Shown here: positions 41,923-51,313 of the stretch, piece by piece
How the letters are laid out: every line of letters starts with the position of its first letter
Numbering within the stretch: the first letter of the stretch is position 1
Origin: an uncultured bacterium
Lineage (GTDB): Bacteria; Cyanobacteriota; Vampirovibrionia; Gastranaerophilales; Gastranaerophilaceae
Direction: 5' to 3'
Assembly (NCBI GenBank): GCA_903868125.1
Contig: CAIPUE010000002.1
Coordinates: 53,947-117,946 of the forward strand
Length of the DNA stretch: 64,000 nt
The notes under the pieces: generated by a model
Told to the model about the DNA's origin: nothing
The model's database searches: none
Seen by the model: the letters and a program-made list of their open reading frames with translations, nothing else
Program-made: the position numbers and the translations under genes

Positions 41923-43737
41923 ATGTTTAAAAAGTTGTTTAAAAATAAAATAATCCGAACATATCTTGGTTATGGATTTTTATTTTTTATAATTATTACA
42001 ATTATCAGTTTATTTGTACAAACTGACAAGATAAACAATTTTTTAACGGCAATGGAAAATAGAACTTTTGATCTTAGACAGAGTCTTTTAGTTAGTTCCG
42101 GTGAAAGAAAAGCAAACAAAGATATAGTTTTAGTTACGATTGACGATGCAAGTTATGAGTATTTATTGGGTAAATATGGTGAATGGCCTGTTCCGAGAGA
42201 TGTATATGCAAATCTTATAAATTATATTGAAAAACAAAAACCGACAGCGATAGTATTTGACTTAATGTTTATCAAATCCATGAAAAGTAAGACTAATGCT
42301 GACGTGGCGCTGGTAAATGCTATAAAACAAAATAATAATGTTTATACCTCAATGAATTTTGATAACCAATCTTTTGAGGTTAGAAAGCCGATTAAACTGG
42401 ATAAAAAATTTAGTGCTAAAGTTAAAAATGATTCCACCATAGATTTTTCAAGGGATTTAACCTTTACAAACTGCCGTGCAATTTTACAGAAGATTTTAGA
42501 TTCTACTTCCAATGTAGGCGCAATAAACGTTTCGCGTTCAGATGACGGAATCTTAAGAAAAGTGCCGCCATTTATGATTTATCAAGGTAATTTCTATCCT
42601 CATTTGTCGTTTTTAGTGGGTTTAAGGTATTTAAAAAATACAGAAAATCTTAATGTTAAAGATTTTTACATTGATAAAAATAATAACGTAAATTTTGACA
42701 ACCGTTCTATTCCCGTAGACAAGGATGGTGGCGCAATTTTGAACTGGTACGGTCCTGCCGGAAGGACTTTTCAGGAAATCCCTTTATATAAAATTATAAA
42801 AGCAATAGACGGAACCGGAACGTTAAACTTTAATTTTAAGAACAAAATTATTTATGTAGGAACTACGGCTGTGAGCTTATATGACATAAAAAGCGTTCCT
42901 GTTGACAAACTTTACCCTGGAGTAGAAGTCCATGCAACTTATGTTAATAATTTAATAGATAATAATTTTATAAAAAAAGTCGGTTTTTCTACAGATATAG
43001 CGATTAGTATAATATTATCACTATTTATCGGTTTGATAGTTCTCACAACAGCCTCAACGGTTGTAGCACTTGGAACGGCCATTTTAACTGCCACAGGATA
43101 CATTGTTTCGGCTTATTATGTAATGAAATTTTTCAATTTATGGATAGCAATCGTTTTGCCTCTTACTTTTGTTTTATTTATTTTTGTTTCGGCTTATATT
43201 TTAAAATACATTTTAAAATCAAGAGATTTTGAACAACAGTACAAATTAGCCACAACTGACGGCTTAACTGATTTGTATAACCATAGATATTTTCAAGAAC
43301 AGATGATTATGCAAACGGAAAATTGCAAAAGATATAATTCAAATTTTTCTTTAATCCTTATAGATATTGATTTTTTCAAAAACTTTAACGACACATTTGG
43401 TCATCAATCTGGGGATGCGGTTTTAAGACAGGTCGCACAAAAGCTGAAAAAAAATGTTCGTTCTACGGATATTGTATGCAGGTACGGTGGAGAAGAGATG
43501 GGAATAATCTTGCCGAATACGGATAAGACCGAAGCAATTGTTACTGCACAAAAAATATGCCAGACCATTGCAGAAAAGCCTTTTAAGCTTGCAAACGATA
43601 AGGAAAGCACTGTTACAATAAGCTTGGGCGTTGCCGCATATCCTCAGAATGGAAAAACTCCGAGAGAAATTATTGCCCATGCTGATGAATGCTTGTATTC
43701 GGCGAAGGAAAACGGCAGAAATCAGGTCGGGATTTAG
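41923..43737 (+). CDS. CHASE2-domain diguanylate cyclase
   Basis: A membrane-bound c-di-GMP synthase of 604 residues. One N-terminal membrane segment (LGYGFLFFIIITIISLFV) is followed by an extracytoplasmic CHASE2 sensor domain (DIVLVTIDDASYEYLLGKYG, PTAIVFDLMF, IIYVGTTAVSLYDIKSVP), three more membrane segments (about residues 358-430) and a GGDEF domain (DGLTDLYNHRYFQEQM; RYGGEEMGIILP). The active-site motif reads GGEEM, within the variation tolerated at the last position. An RSTD inhibitory site five residues upstream is intact, so product inhibition is expected. It probably feeds the PilZ and HD-GYP proteins. Confidence 0.92.
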   Translation: MFKKLFKNKIIRTYLGYGFLFFIIITIISLFVQTDKINNFLTAMENRTFDLRQSLLVSSGERKANKDIVLVTIDDASYEYLLGKYGEWPVPRDVYANLINYIEKQKPTAIVFDLMFIKSMKSKTNADVALVNAIKQNNNVYTSMNFDNQSFEVRKPIKLDKKFSAKVKNDSTIDFSRDLTFTNCRAILQKILDSTSNVGAINVSRSDDGILRKVPPFMIYQGNFYPHLSFLVGLRYLKNTENLNVKDFYIDKNNNVNFDNRSIPVDKDGGAILNWYGPAGRTFQEIPLYKIIKAIDGTGTLNFNFKNKIIYVGTTAVSLYDIKSVPVDKLYPGVEVHATYVNNLIDNNFIKKVGFSTDIAISIILSLFIGLIVLTTASTVVALGTAILTATGYIVSAYYVMKFFNLWIAIVLPLTFVLFIFVSAYILKYILKSRDFEQQYKLATTDGLTDLYNHRYFQEQMIMQTENCKRYNSNFSLILIDIDFFKNFNDTFGHQSGDAVLRQVAQKLKKNVRSTDIVCRYGGEEMGIILPNTDKTEAIVTAQKICQTIAEKPFKLANDKESTVTISLGVAAYPQNGKTPREIIAHADECLYSAKENGRNQVGI

Positions 43738-43797
43738 AAAGTGAACGGTAAGAAGTGAGTGGTGGTTTACCTTTTCACCTTATAACCTTTAAGAGAC

Positions 43798-43826
43798 GTA
43801 GGTCGGGCTTTCCAGCCCGACATCAA
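43798..43826. repeat. Palindromic hairpin, GTCGGGC type, disrupting a gene
   Basis: GTAGGTCGGGCTTTCCAGCC continuing CGACATCAA, immediately before the surviving part of an XRE regulator. Confidence 0.85.
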
Positions 43827-44012
43827 ATAACTGAAATTGCCTATGAGGGTGAATTATCGAGAAGCGTTATTTATTATATCCAACAGTCAAAAAAAGATCC
43901 TCAATTAACCACATTTTGGAGATTAGCAGAAGGATTTGGAATAAAGCCTTCGGAATTATTAAAGCTTTTGGAAGATAAAATGCCACCTGATTGGGCAATT
44001 TTAGAAGAATGA
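43823..44012 (+). pseudogene. XRE-family regulator truncated at its 5' end
   Basis: The residues ITEIAYEGELSRSVIYYIQQ, SKKDPQLTTFWRLAEGFGIK and PSELLKLLED are helices 2-5 of a Cro/CI helix-turn-helix. The first helix, normally about 25 residues, is missing; in its place the frame runs through a GTCGGGC palindrome. The open frame from 43755 would encode an 85-residue chimera whose first 27 residues are repeat-derived. It is probably non-functional unless translated from an internal start. A TTTTTAGAGGTACCC repeat follows the stop. Confidence 0.75.
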
Positions 44013-44021
44013 GTAAAGATA

Positions 44022-44036
44022 TTTTTAGAGGTACCC
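44022..44036. repeat. Third copy of the TTTTTAGAGGTACCC motif
   Basis: Matches the arms of the 132-bp element at 28298-28429. No partner arm was found nearby. Confidence 0.7.
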
Positions 44037-44049
44037 TTTATCGCTTTTT

Positions 44050-44076
44050 GTTGTCGGGCTGGAAAGCCCGACCTAC
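44050..44076. repeat. Palindromic hairpin, GTCGGGC type, reverse orientation
   Basis: TTGTCGGGCTGGAAAGCCCG continuing ACCTAC. It lies 220 bases from the forward copy at 43798, so the XRE remnant is flanked by inverted copies. Confidence 0.85.
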
Positions 44077-44131
44077 TTTTCGTTTGTTCACCTTTTAACC
44101 TTCGGGCTTGTAATATTTTTGCTTTTGCGAT

Positions 44132-44180
44132 AAGATAAAAGTGTACTGCCTACACTTTTTAGGGCAGGTGCCTTTATCTT
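44132..44180 (+). promoter_or_regulatory. Structured leader upstream of typA with two alternative hairpins
   Basis: AAGATAAA (44132-44139) pairs with TTTATCTT (44173-44180) and CTGCC (44146-44150) with GGCAG (44163-44167), giving one long stem. GTGTA (44141-44145) can instead pair with TACAC (44151-44155), which would break it. The start codon is about 70 bases downstream. Confidence 0.35.
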
Positions 44181-44250
44181 TAATGCGCCTTTGAAACCTT
44201 TTTAAATCTGTCGGGTGGAAGATTAGACAATAATAGAATAGAATGGAATT

Positions 44251-46047
44251 ATGATTACGGAAGATAAAAAACTGCGAAATATAGCGATAATAGCCCACGT
44301 TGACCATGGTAAAACGACTTTGGTTGATTGCATGCTTCAACAGAGTGGCGTGTTTAGAGAAAATCAAGTTATGCAAAAATGCGTGCTTGACAGTAATGAT
44401 TTAGAACGCGAACGTGGGATTACAATTCTGTCAAAAAATATTTCGATAGAGTATAAAGATTATAAGATTAACGTTGTTGATACGCCGGGTCACGCGGATT
44501 TCGGGGGCGAGGTTGAACGTGTTTTGGGTATGGTTGACGGTGCGCTGTTGATTGTTGACGCTGCTGAAGGGCCGATGCCTCAAACAAGATTTGTTTTATC
44601 AAAGGCGCTTGAATTGGGTATCAAGATTATTGTTGTAATTAACAAAATTGACCGTACCGGAGCTGAACCATTGACTGCACTCGACAAAGTTTTTGATTTA
44701 TTCACGGAATTGACTGATAGAGAAGATTTAATCGATTTCCCTTTCATTTTTGCAAGCAGCTTGATGGGTTTTGCGATTAAGGATTTGGAAGACGAACAAA
44801 AAGATATCGTTCCGTTGTTGGACTGTATTTTAGAAAATATTAAAACGCCATCGGGCGATGTTACAAAACCGCTTCAATTTCAGGCTACAACATTGGACTA
44901 CAATGAGTATGTGGGAAGAATTGTTATCGGCAGAGTTGTTAATGGGGTCATTAAATCCCAAGAACAAGTTTGTGTTCTAAGAGCCGACGGTTCTCAGGAC
45001 CGTGGCAAAATTACAAAATTATATGGGTTCAAAGACTTAGGCAGAGTTGAAATTGATGAAGCTGAAGCTGGTGATATTGTTGGTGTCGCCGGATTTTCAG
45101 AAATTCAGATAGGTGAAACTATTTGTTTGTTATCAGACCCTGTCGCTCTTCCTTTAATTCATGTTGATGAGCCGACTTTACAGATGAATTTCTCCGTAAA
45201 CAATAGTCCTTTTGCGGGAACCGAAGGAAAATTTGTTACTTCAAGACAATTGAGAAAAAGACTTTACTTGGAGCTTGAAAAAAACGTTAGTTTGAAAGTT
45301 GAAGATACTGAAAGTACAGATGTTTTCAAGGTAAGCGGACGTGGCGAATTGCATTTGGGAATTTTAATCGAAACAATGCGTCGTGAAGGTTATGAGTTTC
45401 AGGTTTCAAAACCCGAGGTTATTTTAAAAACAGTTAACGGGACTCAACAAGAACCTTATGAGAATTTGATTATTGATGTTCCTGAGGAATATGCGGGGAG
45501 TTGTATCGATAAATTATCCCAACGCAAAGCCGAAATGCAGGAAATGAGTGTTTCTCAAGGACGGACGAATATTAAATTTTTAATCCCTGCACGCGGTTTA
45601 ATCGGGTTTCGAAGTGAATTTATCCGTATGACCAGAGGTGACGGAATTATGTATCACACATTCGATGAATACAAAACTTTTGCTGGCGAAATTCCTCGCC
45701 AAAGAAGCGGGTCGTTGATTTCGCTTGAACAAGGTGAGGCAATTCCTTATGCGTTGGCACAGTTTGAAGACAGAGGGGTTTTCTTTATCACACCTAAAAC
45801 GAAAGTTTACAGGGGCATGATTATCGGCGAATGTAACCGACCTCAAGATGTCGCAATGAATGTTTGTAAGACAAAAAAATTGACGAATATGAGAAGCTCC
45901 GGTGCGGATGTTATGGTAACGCTGCAAGCGGCTAGAGATATGACTTTGGAAGATTGCCTTGAATACATAGCGGAAGACGAGTTGGTAGAAATTACCCCTC
46001 TAAATATTCGTATCAGAAAAGCTGAGCTTGGCAAGAAGATATTTTAG
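44251..46047 (+). CDS. typA: Ribosome-associated GTPase TypA/BipA
   Basis: A translational GTPase related to EF-G that acts on the ribosome in stress, cold growth and 50S assembly. GTP-binding motifs: AHVDHGKTTLVDCML (G1), DLERERGITILSKN (G2), VVDTPGHADFGGEVERVLGM (G3), NKIDR (G4). The 598-residue length is normal. The ribosome-binding site is weak (GAATGGAATT), which may go with the structured leader. Confidence 0.96.
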   Translation: MITEDKKLRNIAIIAHVDHGKTTLVDCMLQQSGVFRENQVMQKCVLDSNDLERERGITILSKNISIEYKDYKINVVDTPGHADFGGEVERVLGMVDGALLIVDAAEGPMPQTRFVLSKALELGIKIIVVINKIDRTGAEPLTALDKVFDLFTELTDREDLIDFPFIFASSLMGFAIKDLEDEQKDIVPLLDCILENIKTPSGDVTKPLQFQATTLDYNEYVGRIVIGRVVNGVIKSQEQVCVLRADGSQDRGKITKLYGFKDLGRVEIDEAEAGDIVGVAGFSEIQIGETICLLSDPVALPLIHVDEPTLQMNFSVNNSPFAGTEGKFVTSRQLRKRLYLELEKNVSLKVEDTESTDVFKVSGRGELHLGILIETMRREGYEFQVSKPEVILKTVNGTQQEPYENLIIDVPEEYAGSCIDKLSQRKAEMQEMSVSQGRTNIKFLIPARGLIGFRSEFIRMTRGDGIMYHTFDEYKTFAGEIPRQRSGSLISLEQGEAIPYALAQFEDRGVFFITPKTKVYRGMIIGECNRPQDVAMNVCKTKKLTNMRSSGADVMVTLQAARDMTLEDCLEYIAEDELVEITPLNIRIRKAELGKKIF

Positions 46048-46236
46048 TTGAACAGCCGAAGAGTTAAAAAGAGTGAACAAAAATGTGCAATTTTGTACAG
46101 CTTGAATTCCACCCTGCTTTAATGACTTTGGACTTTTTGCTTTCTGCTCACTGTTTACTCCTCGCTCCTCATTTTTCACTCGTCCTCTTTCCCTTTTTGC
46201 TTGTTTGTGATACCTTTAAAATAAAGGTGGGGGTTT

Positions 46237-46710
46237 ATGGGCGAGTTAGTAAAAAAAGAAAATATCAGGCAGCTTGTAAAAGAACTTCAAGCTAGTGACA
46301 AAACCGTTGTTACGACCAACGGCTGTTTTGACATTTTGCATGTCGGGCATGTAAGATATTTACAAAAAACCAAAACTTTTGCTGATTATTCTATTGTGCT
46401 TTTAAATTCCGATAAATCGGTTAAGCTAATCAAAGGCGAAGGTCGTCCGATAAACAACGAAAACGACAGAGCAGAGATTTTATGCGCACTTTCTTGCGTG
46501 GATTATGTTGTTTTATTTGATGAGAGTTCCCCGAGTGATTTGTTGGATGAAATTAAACCCAATGTTCACACAAAAGGAGCTGATTATTCTGTCGAAACTT
46601 TGCCGGAAGCTGATGTAATCTTAAAAAACGGCGGAAGAATTGAATTTATAACTTTTGTCGAGGGAAAATCGACCACAAATACAATCAATGCGATGAACAA
46701 TACAAAATAA
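46237..46710 (+). CDS. rfaE2: Heptose 1-phosphate adenylyltransferase-like nucleotidyltransferase
   Basis: A 157-residue cytidylyltransferase-fold enzyme with VTTNGCFDILHVGHVRYLQ (HxGH) and HTKGADYS, matching the C-terminal half of HldE. It activates D-glycero-D-manno-heptose 1-phosphate for the lipopolysaccharide inner core. The kinase half (HldE N-terminus) is not adjacent, so it would be the stand-alone RfaE2 form. Its place before lpxD-lpxC-fabZ-lpxA fits outer membrane synthesis. Confidence 0.88.
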   Translation: MGELVKKENIRQLVKELQASDKTVVTTNGCFDILHVGHVRYLQKTKTFADYSIVLLNSDKSVKLIKGEGRPINNENDRAEILCALSCVDYVVLFDESSPSDLLDEIKPNVHTKGADYSVETLPEADVILKNGGRIEFITFVEGKSTTNTINAMNNTK

Positions 46711-46795
46711 CTTAATACTTAATACTTAACAATTTGAATTTTATTCTAATTAGTATTAAGATTAAAAGATAAAGAATATTTTATAGGAGAAGTAT

Positions 46796-47890
46796 ATGAA
46801 AACATACACAATTGAAGAAATAACACAAGTCGTTGACGGTTTGTTGAGTAAAGTTGAAGATGCTAAAATTTCTAATATCGCGCCCCCTTTATTGGCTGAT
46901 GAAAATACGTTGGCGCTTGCATTAGGCGAAGAAGAAATCGAAAACCTTGCCCAAACAAAAGCAAAAGCGGCACTTGTGCCGTTAGGGGTTAATTTAGAAA
47001 ACCTGACTACAATTGAAGTCGAAAGACCTCGTTTGGCTATGATGAAATTGTTGCATATGTTTTACACCGAACCTGAAACAGAAACAGGTGTTCATCCGCA
47101 AGCGGTTGTACACAGCACTGCCAAATTGGGCAAAAATGTTTCAATCGGGCCTAATGTTGTTGTTTCTCGCGGGGTAGAAATTGATGATAATACAAAGATT
47201 ATGGCAAATTCTTATATCGGAAGCGGATCCAAAATAGGCAAAAACTGCTTTTTCCATGCCGGAGTAAATATCAGCGATAGAATTTTAATCGGGAATAATG
47301 TAATTTTACATCATGGCGTAAGCTTGGGCGCTGACGGATTTAGTTTTGTTACTGAAAATCCAGACAATATTGAACAAGCGAGAAAAGAGGGTGCGATTTT
47401 AGAAGAAAACATTTCTCAAAAGATTTTCAAAATCCCTTCGATAGGTTCAGTACAAATTCGTGATAATGTTGAAATTGGTGCGAATACAACAATTGACAGA
47501 GGTACAATCGAAGATACGATTATAGGCGAAGATACAAAAATTGATGATCAAGTTATGATAGGTCACAACTGTAAAATCGGCAAAGGTTGCATGATTATTT
47601 CTCAAGTAGGTATCGCAGGCAGCTGCGTAATAGGCGATAGAGTAGTTATTGCGGGTCAAGCAGGGTTGGCTGACCATATAAGTATCGGCAGCGATTCTAT
47701 CATCGGAGCAGCGGCAGGGGTTACAAAAAGTTTTCCTGAAAAATCTATTATAATCGGGGGGCCTGCAATGCCAAGAAAAGAATTTATCCGTCAACTAAAA
47801 ACGATGAGAGATGCGGATGAATTGATTAAAAAATTCAAAAAATATGAGCCGATTTTAAAAGCATTTGAAGAAAGTGGAAAATGTGATTAA
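46796..47890 (+). CDS. lpxD: UDP-3-O-(3-hydroxyacyl)glucosamine N-acyltransferase
   Basis: LpxD adds the second acyl chain in lipid A synthesis. The 364-residue protein has the N-terminal uridine-binding domain and a left-handed beta helix of hexapeptide repeats (NVSIGPNVVVSRGVEIDDNT). The catalytic His region is ILHHGVSLGADGFSF, and HNCKIGKGCMIISQVGIAGS closes the helix. The following lpxC ATG abuts its stop. It is the first gene of the lpxD-lpxC-fabZ-lpxA operon. Confidence 0.95.
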   Translation: MKTYTIEEITQVVDGLLSKVEDAKISNIAPPLLADENTLALALGEEEIENLAQTKAKAALVPLGVNLENLTTIEVERPRLAMMKLLHMFYTEPETETGVHPQAVVHSTAKLGKNVSIGPNVVVSRGVEIDDNTKIMANSYIGSGSKIGKNCFFHAGVNISDRILIGNNVILHHGVSLGADGFSFVTENPDNIEQARKEGAILEENISQKIFKIPSIGSVQIRDNVEIGANTTIDRGTIEDTIIGEDTKIDDQVMIGHNCKIGKGCMIISQVGIAGSCVIGDRVVIAGQAGLADHISIGSDSIIGAAAGVTKSFPEKSIIIGGPAMPRKEFIRQLKTMRDADELIKKFKKYEPILKAFEESGKCD

Positions 47891-48700
47891 ATGACTACTA
47901 TTTTAAGTGAAATTGATATATCAGGTAACAGTCTAATGAAAAATAGACAAAGTTGTGTCCGAATTTTACCTTCTGAATCAGGTAAAATAAGATTTTTTGT
48001 CGAAAATTCAACCGAGCCGATAATTCTTGATGTTGATAGTGTCGATTCTACAAATCATTGTGTTGTTTTAAAGCATAAAAAAAGCAAAATAATGCTTACG
48101 GAACATTTTAGTGCTGCGTGCGCTTTTTTGGGAATAGATTCTCTTGATGTCTATGTTTCAAAATCGGAAATGCCTATTTTAGACGGAAGTTCCCAAAAAT
48201 GGGTCGAATTATTCAAAAAAGCAGGGATAGAAAAATCTAAAAAAGAATTTTTTACGGTCAGCGAGCCTATTTATTATTTGAACGGAAAAACTCATCTGAT
48301 AATTTTGCCCGATGAAGAATTGAACATAACTTATTCGGTTAATTATGACCATCCGGATTTAAAAAACCGATGGGTTTCTTTTGATAAAAAGAATCTTCAA
48401 GAAATTATCGAGGCTAGAACTTTTGGATTTTTAAAAGATTTAAAAAAGTTTCAGTTATTTGGTTTTGCACGCGGTGTTACCTATGAAAATACCATAGGGC
48501 TTAATGGGGATGGCTATACGACAGAACTTCGAAGCCAATATGAACCTGTTAAACATAAAATTTTAGATTTAATCGGGGATTTATATTTGACGGGAGTTAA
48601 TCCGCTTAATCTAAAAGCGCAGATAATAGTAAAAGAAGCCGGACATGCTGTGCATATTAAGGTTGCCAAAATATTGAAAGAAAAAATTGTAAAATTATAA
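47891..48700 (+). CDS. lpxC: UDP-3-O-acyl-N-acetylglucosamine deacetylase
   Basis: LpxC is the zinc deacetylase that commits precursor to lipid A. Zinc-ligand and catalytic regions are visible: LTEHFSAACAFLGIDSLDV, EMPILDGSSQKWVELFKKAG, HKILDLIGDLYLTG (His and Asp ligands) and AGHAVHIKVAKIL. At 269 residues it is somewhat shorter than the usual 300. The start is set by the adjacent lpxD stop. Confidence 0.93.
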   Translation: MTTILSEIDISGNSLMKNRQSCVRILPSESGKIRFFVENSTEPIILDVDSVDSTNHCVVLKHKKSKIMLTEHFSAACAFLGIDSLDVYVSKSEMPILDGSSQKWVELFKKAGIEKSKKEFFTVSEPIYYLNGKTHLIILPDEELNITYSVNYDHPDLKNRWVSFDKKNLQEIIEARTFGFLKDLKKFQLFGFARGVTYENTIGLNGDGYTTELRSQYEPVKHKILDLIGDLYLTGVNPLNLKAQIIVKEAGHAVHIKVAKILKEKIVKL

Positions 48701-48713
48701 AAGGAGAACTAAA

Positions 48714-49154
48714 ATGTCAGAAGAAAAAATAAGTTTAGATATTATGCAAATTATGGAAATGATTCCGCACAGATATCCGTTTTTGCTTGTAGATAGAATT
48801 ACCGAGTGTGTTCCGGGCAAATACTCAAAAGGATACAAAAACCTTACAATGAACGAAGAATTTTTCCAAGGACATTTTCCTAACAACCCTATTTTCCCCG
48901 GAGTTTTACAACTTGAAGCTATGGCACAGTGTTCGGCACCTATTCTTATGAGTCTGGATGCTTTCAAAGATAAACTTTGCTTGTTTGCGGCAATGGAAAA
49001 TGTTAGATTTAAAAGAATTGTAAGACCCGGTAATAAATTTGAAATGGATGTTCAGCTTACCAAATTAAAAGGACCTATCGGAAAAGTTCATGCTGTTGGT
49101 AGCGTTGATGGCGAAATCGCCGTAGAAGCGGATATGACAGTAGCGATGAAGTGA
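48714..49154 (+). CDS. fabZ: 3-hydroxyacyl-ACP dehydratase
   Basis: FabZ dehydrates 3-hydroxyacyl-ACP in fatty acid elongation and so competes with LpxA for the same substrate. The hot-dog fold motifs are MIPHRYPFLLVDRI, the catalytic GHFPNNPIFPGVLQLEAMAQ, and RFKRIVRPGNKF. It is 146 residues. It lies between lpxC and lpxA, the order also found in cyanobacteria. Confidence 0.95.
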   Translation: MSEEKISLDIMQIMEMIPHRYPFLLVDRITECVPGKYSKGYKNLTMNEEFFQGHFPNNPIFPGVLQLEAMAQCSAPILMSLDAFKDKLCLFAAMENVRFKRIVRPGNKFEMDVQLTKLKGPIGKVHAVGSVDGEIAVEADMTVAMK

Positions 49155-49190
49155 GTGGACGGGTGAACGGTAAACGGCGAGGTCGTTAAA

Positions 49191-49220
49191 GTAGGGTGGG
49201 TTCCCTAACCCACCGACAAT
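49191..49220. repeat. Palindromic hairpin, GGTGGGTT type
   Basis: GTAGGGTGGGTTCCCTAACC continuing CACCGACAAT, in the fabZ-lpxA gap within an operon. It is bracketed by GTGAACGGTAAACGG and ACTGTTCAACTATTCGACTA strings. Confidence 0.85.
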
Positions 49221-49301
49221 AAACGCAGAGGAAGCAAAAAGTAAGCGAGAACCGCAAAACTGTTCAACTATTCGACTATTCAACAAGAAAGAAGGCAATA
49301 A

Positions 49302-50108
49302 ATGAATTCAGTACATAATACAGCAATTATACATAAATCTGCTCAAATAGCCGAGGATGCTCAAATAGGACCGAATGTTGTAATCGGAGAAAATGTCAAA
49401 ATCGCAAGCGGAGTGAAAATTATTGCAAACGCGTATCTTGAATTCTGTGAAATCGGTGAAAAAACCACAATAAGCCCATTTGCAACGATAGGTACAGGAC
49501 CTCAAGATTTGGGATACAAAAATGAACCGACAAAAGTTATTGTCGGAAAAAATTGTATTATAAGAGAAAATGTTACGATAAACAGAGCATCAGGTGAAGG
49601 TAAGATAACCGTTGTTGGAAACAAATGTATGCTTATGACAGGTTCTCACGTTGCGCATAATTGTCACATAGAGGATGAAGTTATTATGGCGAATTTAGTT
49701 ACTTTCGGCGGGCACATTCATGTCGGGTTTGGTGCATTCGTCGGTGGAATGAGCGTTTTTCATCAGAATATAAGAATTGGTGAAATGTCTATTACAAGCG
49801 GTTTTTCGGCAGCGCGTCAAGATATTCTTCCTTATTCAAAATGTGATGGGCGTCCGGCAAGACCGGCAGGATTAAACGTGGTTGCCCTAAAAAGAAGAGG
49901 AGTTTCGCTTGAAGATAGAACTGTAATGCTTAATGCTTATAAAATTTTAATTTCACCTGACTTTAATACTTCTCAAGCGATTGAAGAAATCAATAAAACT
50001 TTGCCTGTGAATGATTACGTTCAAAAAATGATTAAATTTATACAAACTTCAAAACGTGGAGTTACTTTAAAGCGAATAAAAAATGGCATGGGGCAAATGG
50101 AAGACTAG
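49302..50108 (+). CDS. lpxA: UDP-N-acetylglucosamine acyltransferase
   Basis: LpxA starts lipid A synthesis. Its 268 residues have hexapeptide repeats (AQIAEDAQIGPNVVIGENVK), the catalytic GSHVAHNCHIEDEVIMANLV, the GGHIHVGFGAFVGG block, and the C-terminal GLNVVALKRRGVS segment. The ATG at 49302 follows AAGAAGGCAATAA. The gap to fabZ, about 150 bases, is mostly repeat sequence. Confidence 0.95.
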   Translation: MNSVHNTAIIHKSAQIAEDAQIGPNVVIGENVKIASGVKIIANAYLEFCEIGEKTTISPFATIGTGPQDLGYKNEPTKVIVGKNCIIRENVTINRASGEGKITVVGNKCMLMTGSHVAHNCHIEDEVIMANLVTFGGHIHVGFGAFVGGMSVFHQNIRIGEMSITSGFSAARQDILPYSKCDGRPARPAGLNVVALKRRGVSLEDRTVMLNAYKILISPDFNTSQAIEEINKTLPVNDYVQKMIKFIQTSKRGVTLKRIKNGMGQMED

Positions 50109-50198
50109 TAATTGGTGATATGTGAAAGGTGAGAAAATAAATCCGACTTTCACATATCGCAATAATTTGAGCTGAACAACATGGATAAAGGTGTTATT

Positions 50199-51302
50199 AT
50201 GACAGATATTTGGGAAAAATACGCAAAGGTTTTGGTTGATTATTCAACAAAGGTGCAAAAAGGTGATTTAGTAATAATAAAAGCAACAAGCCCTATGGCC
50301 GAAAACCTTGTTAAAGCAGTTTACAAAAAAGTTCTGCAAAATGGTGCAAATCCAATTTTAAGAACATCTATTTGCGATATGTCCGATATTTTCATAAAAT
50401 ATGCAAATGATGAACAGTTGGATTATGTTGATTCTATCTCAAAACTTGAGTATAAAATAGTGGACAAATACATTTCAATAGGTGCCCCTTTGAATGTTAA
50501 AAATATGGCTCGCGCAGATAAAACAAAACTCGCAAGGCGTTCAAAAGCAACCAGAGAGCTCTCTGAATTATTACTTTCACGCTCTGCAAAGGGCGAAGCG
50601 AGTTGGGTTGTTGCAGATGTTCCAACAAACGCACTTGCGCAAGAAGCAAAAATGTCATTTGACGAATACAGTGAATTTTTATTTAACGCTTGTTTCTTAA
50701 ACTTAGATAACCCTGTTGAAAAACTGCTTGAGATGGACAAACAACAAAAAAAATGGGCTCAACATTTGGACAAAACAAAAACAATAAGAATTGTCGGGGA
50801 AAAAACGGATATAACGTTTTCAACTAAAGGCAGAAAATGGATAAGTTGCTCAGGATTTAACAATTATCCTGACGGTGAAGTTTTTACCTCGCCTGTTGAA
50901 AATAGCGCAAATGGTCAAATTTATTTTGATTTCCCGGCAATTTACAGAGGAAATGAAGCCCATAAAATCCTTTTGACCCTTAAAAATGGAAAAGTTATTG
51001 ATGCCAAAGCCGAAAAAGGCGAAGAGTTTTTGAACGCAATGCTGGACATGGATGAAGGTTCAAGGTTTGTCGGCGAAATTGCGATAGGAACAAACGAGAT
51101 GATTCAGGATGTGACAGGAAACATTTTGTTCGACGAAAAAATCGGAGGCTCGATTCATATGGCGATTGGAGCCTCTTATCCCGAAACAGGAGGGAAAAAT
51201 GTTTCAGGACTTCATTGGGATATAATTAAAAATATGAAAAACGGCGGCGAAATCTACGCCGATGACCGTTTAATTTATCAAAACGGAAAATTTATAATTT
51301 AA
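50199..51302 (+). CDS. M29-family metal-dependent aminopeptidase
   Basis: M29 enzymes (AmpS, PepT, thermophilic aminopeptidase II) release N-terminal amino acids with cobalt or zinc. The 367 residues include VEKLLEMDKQQKKWAQHLDK and the catalytic-domain motifs GFNNYPDGEVFTSPVENSAN (Glu ligand), MDEGSRFVGEIAIGTN and LHWDIIKNM. An upstream ATG exists at 50181, but ATG at 50199 follows AAAGGTGTTATT. It is in line with the methyltransferase-like gene 11 bases downstream. Confidence 0.9.
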   Translation: MTDIWEKYAKVLVDYSTKVQKGDLVIIKATSPMAENLVKAVYKKVLQNGANPILRTSICDMSDIFIKYANDEQLDYVDSISKLEYKIVDKYISIGAPLNVKNMARADKTKLARRSKATRELSELLLSRSAKGEASWVVADVPTNALAQEAKMSFDEYSEFLFNACFLNLDNPVEKLLEMDKQQKKWAQHLDKTKTIRIVGEKTDITFSTKGRKWISCSGFNNYPDGEVFTSPVENSANGQIYFDFPAIYRGNEAHKILLTLKNGKVIDAKAEKGEEFLNAMLDMDEGSRFVGEIAIGTNEMIQDVTGNILFDEKIGGSIHMAIGASYPETGGKNVSGLHWDIIKNMKNGGEIYADDRLIYQNGKFII

Positions 51303-51313
51303 AGGTAATAAAA

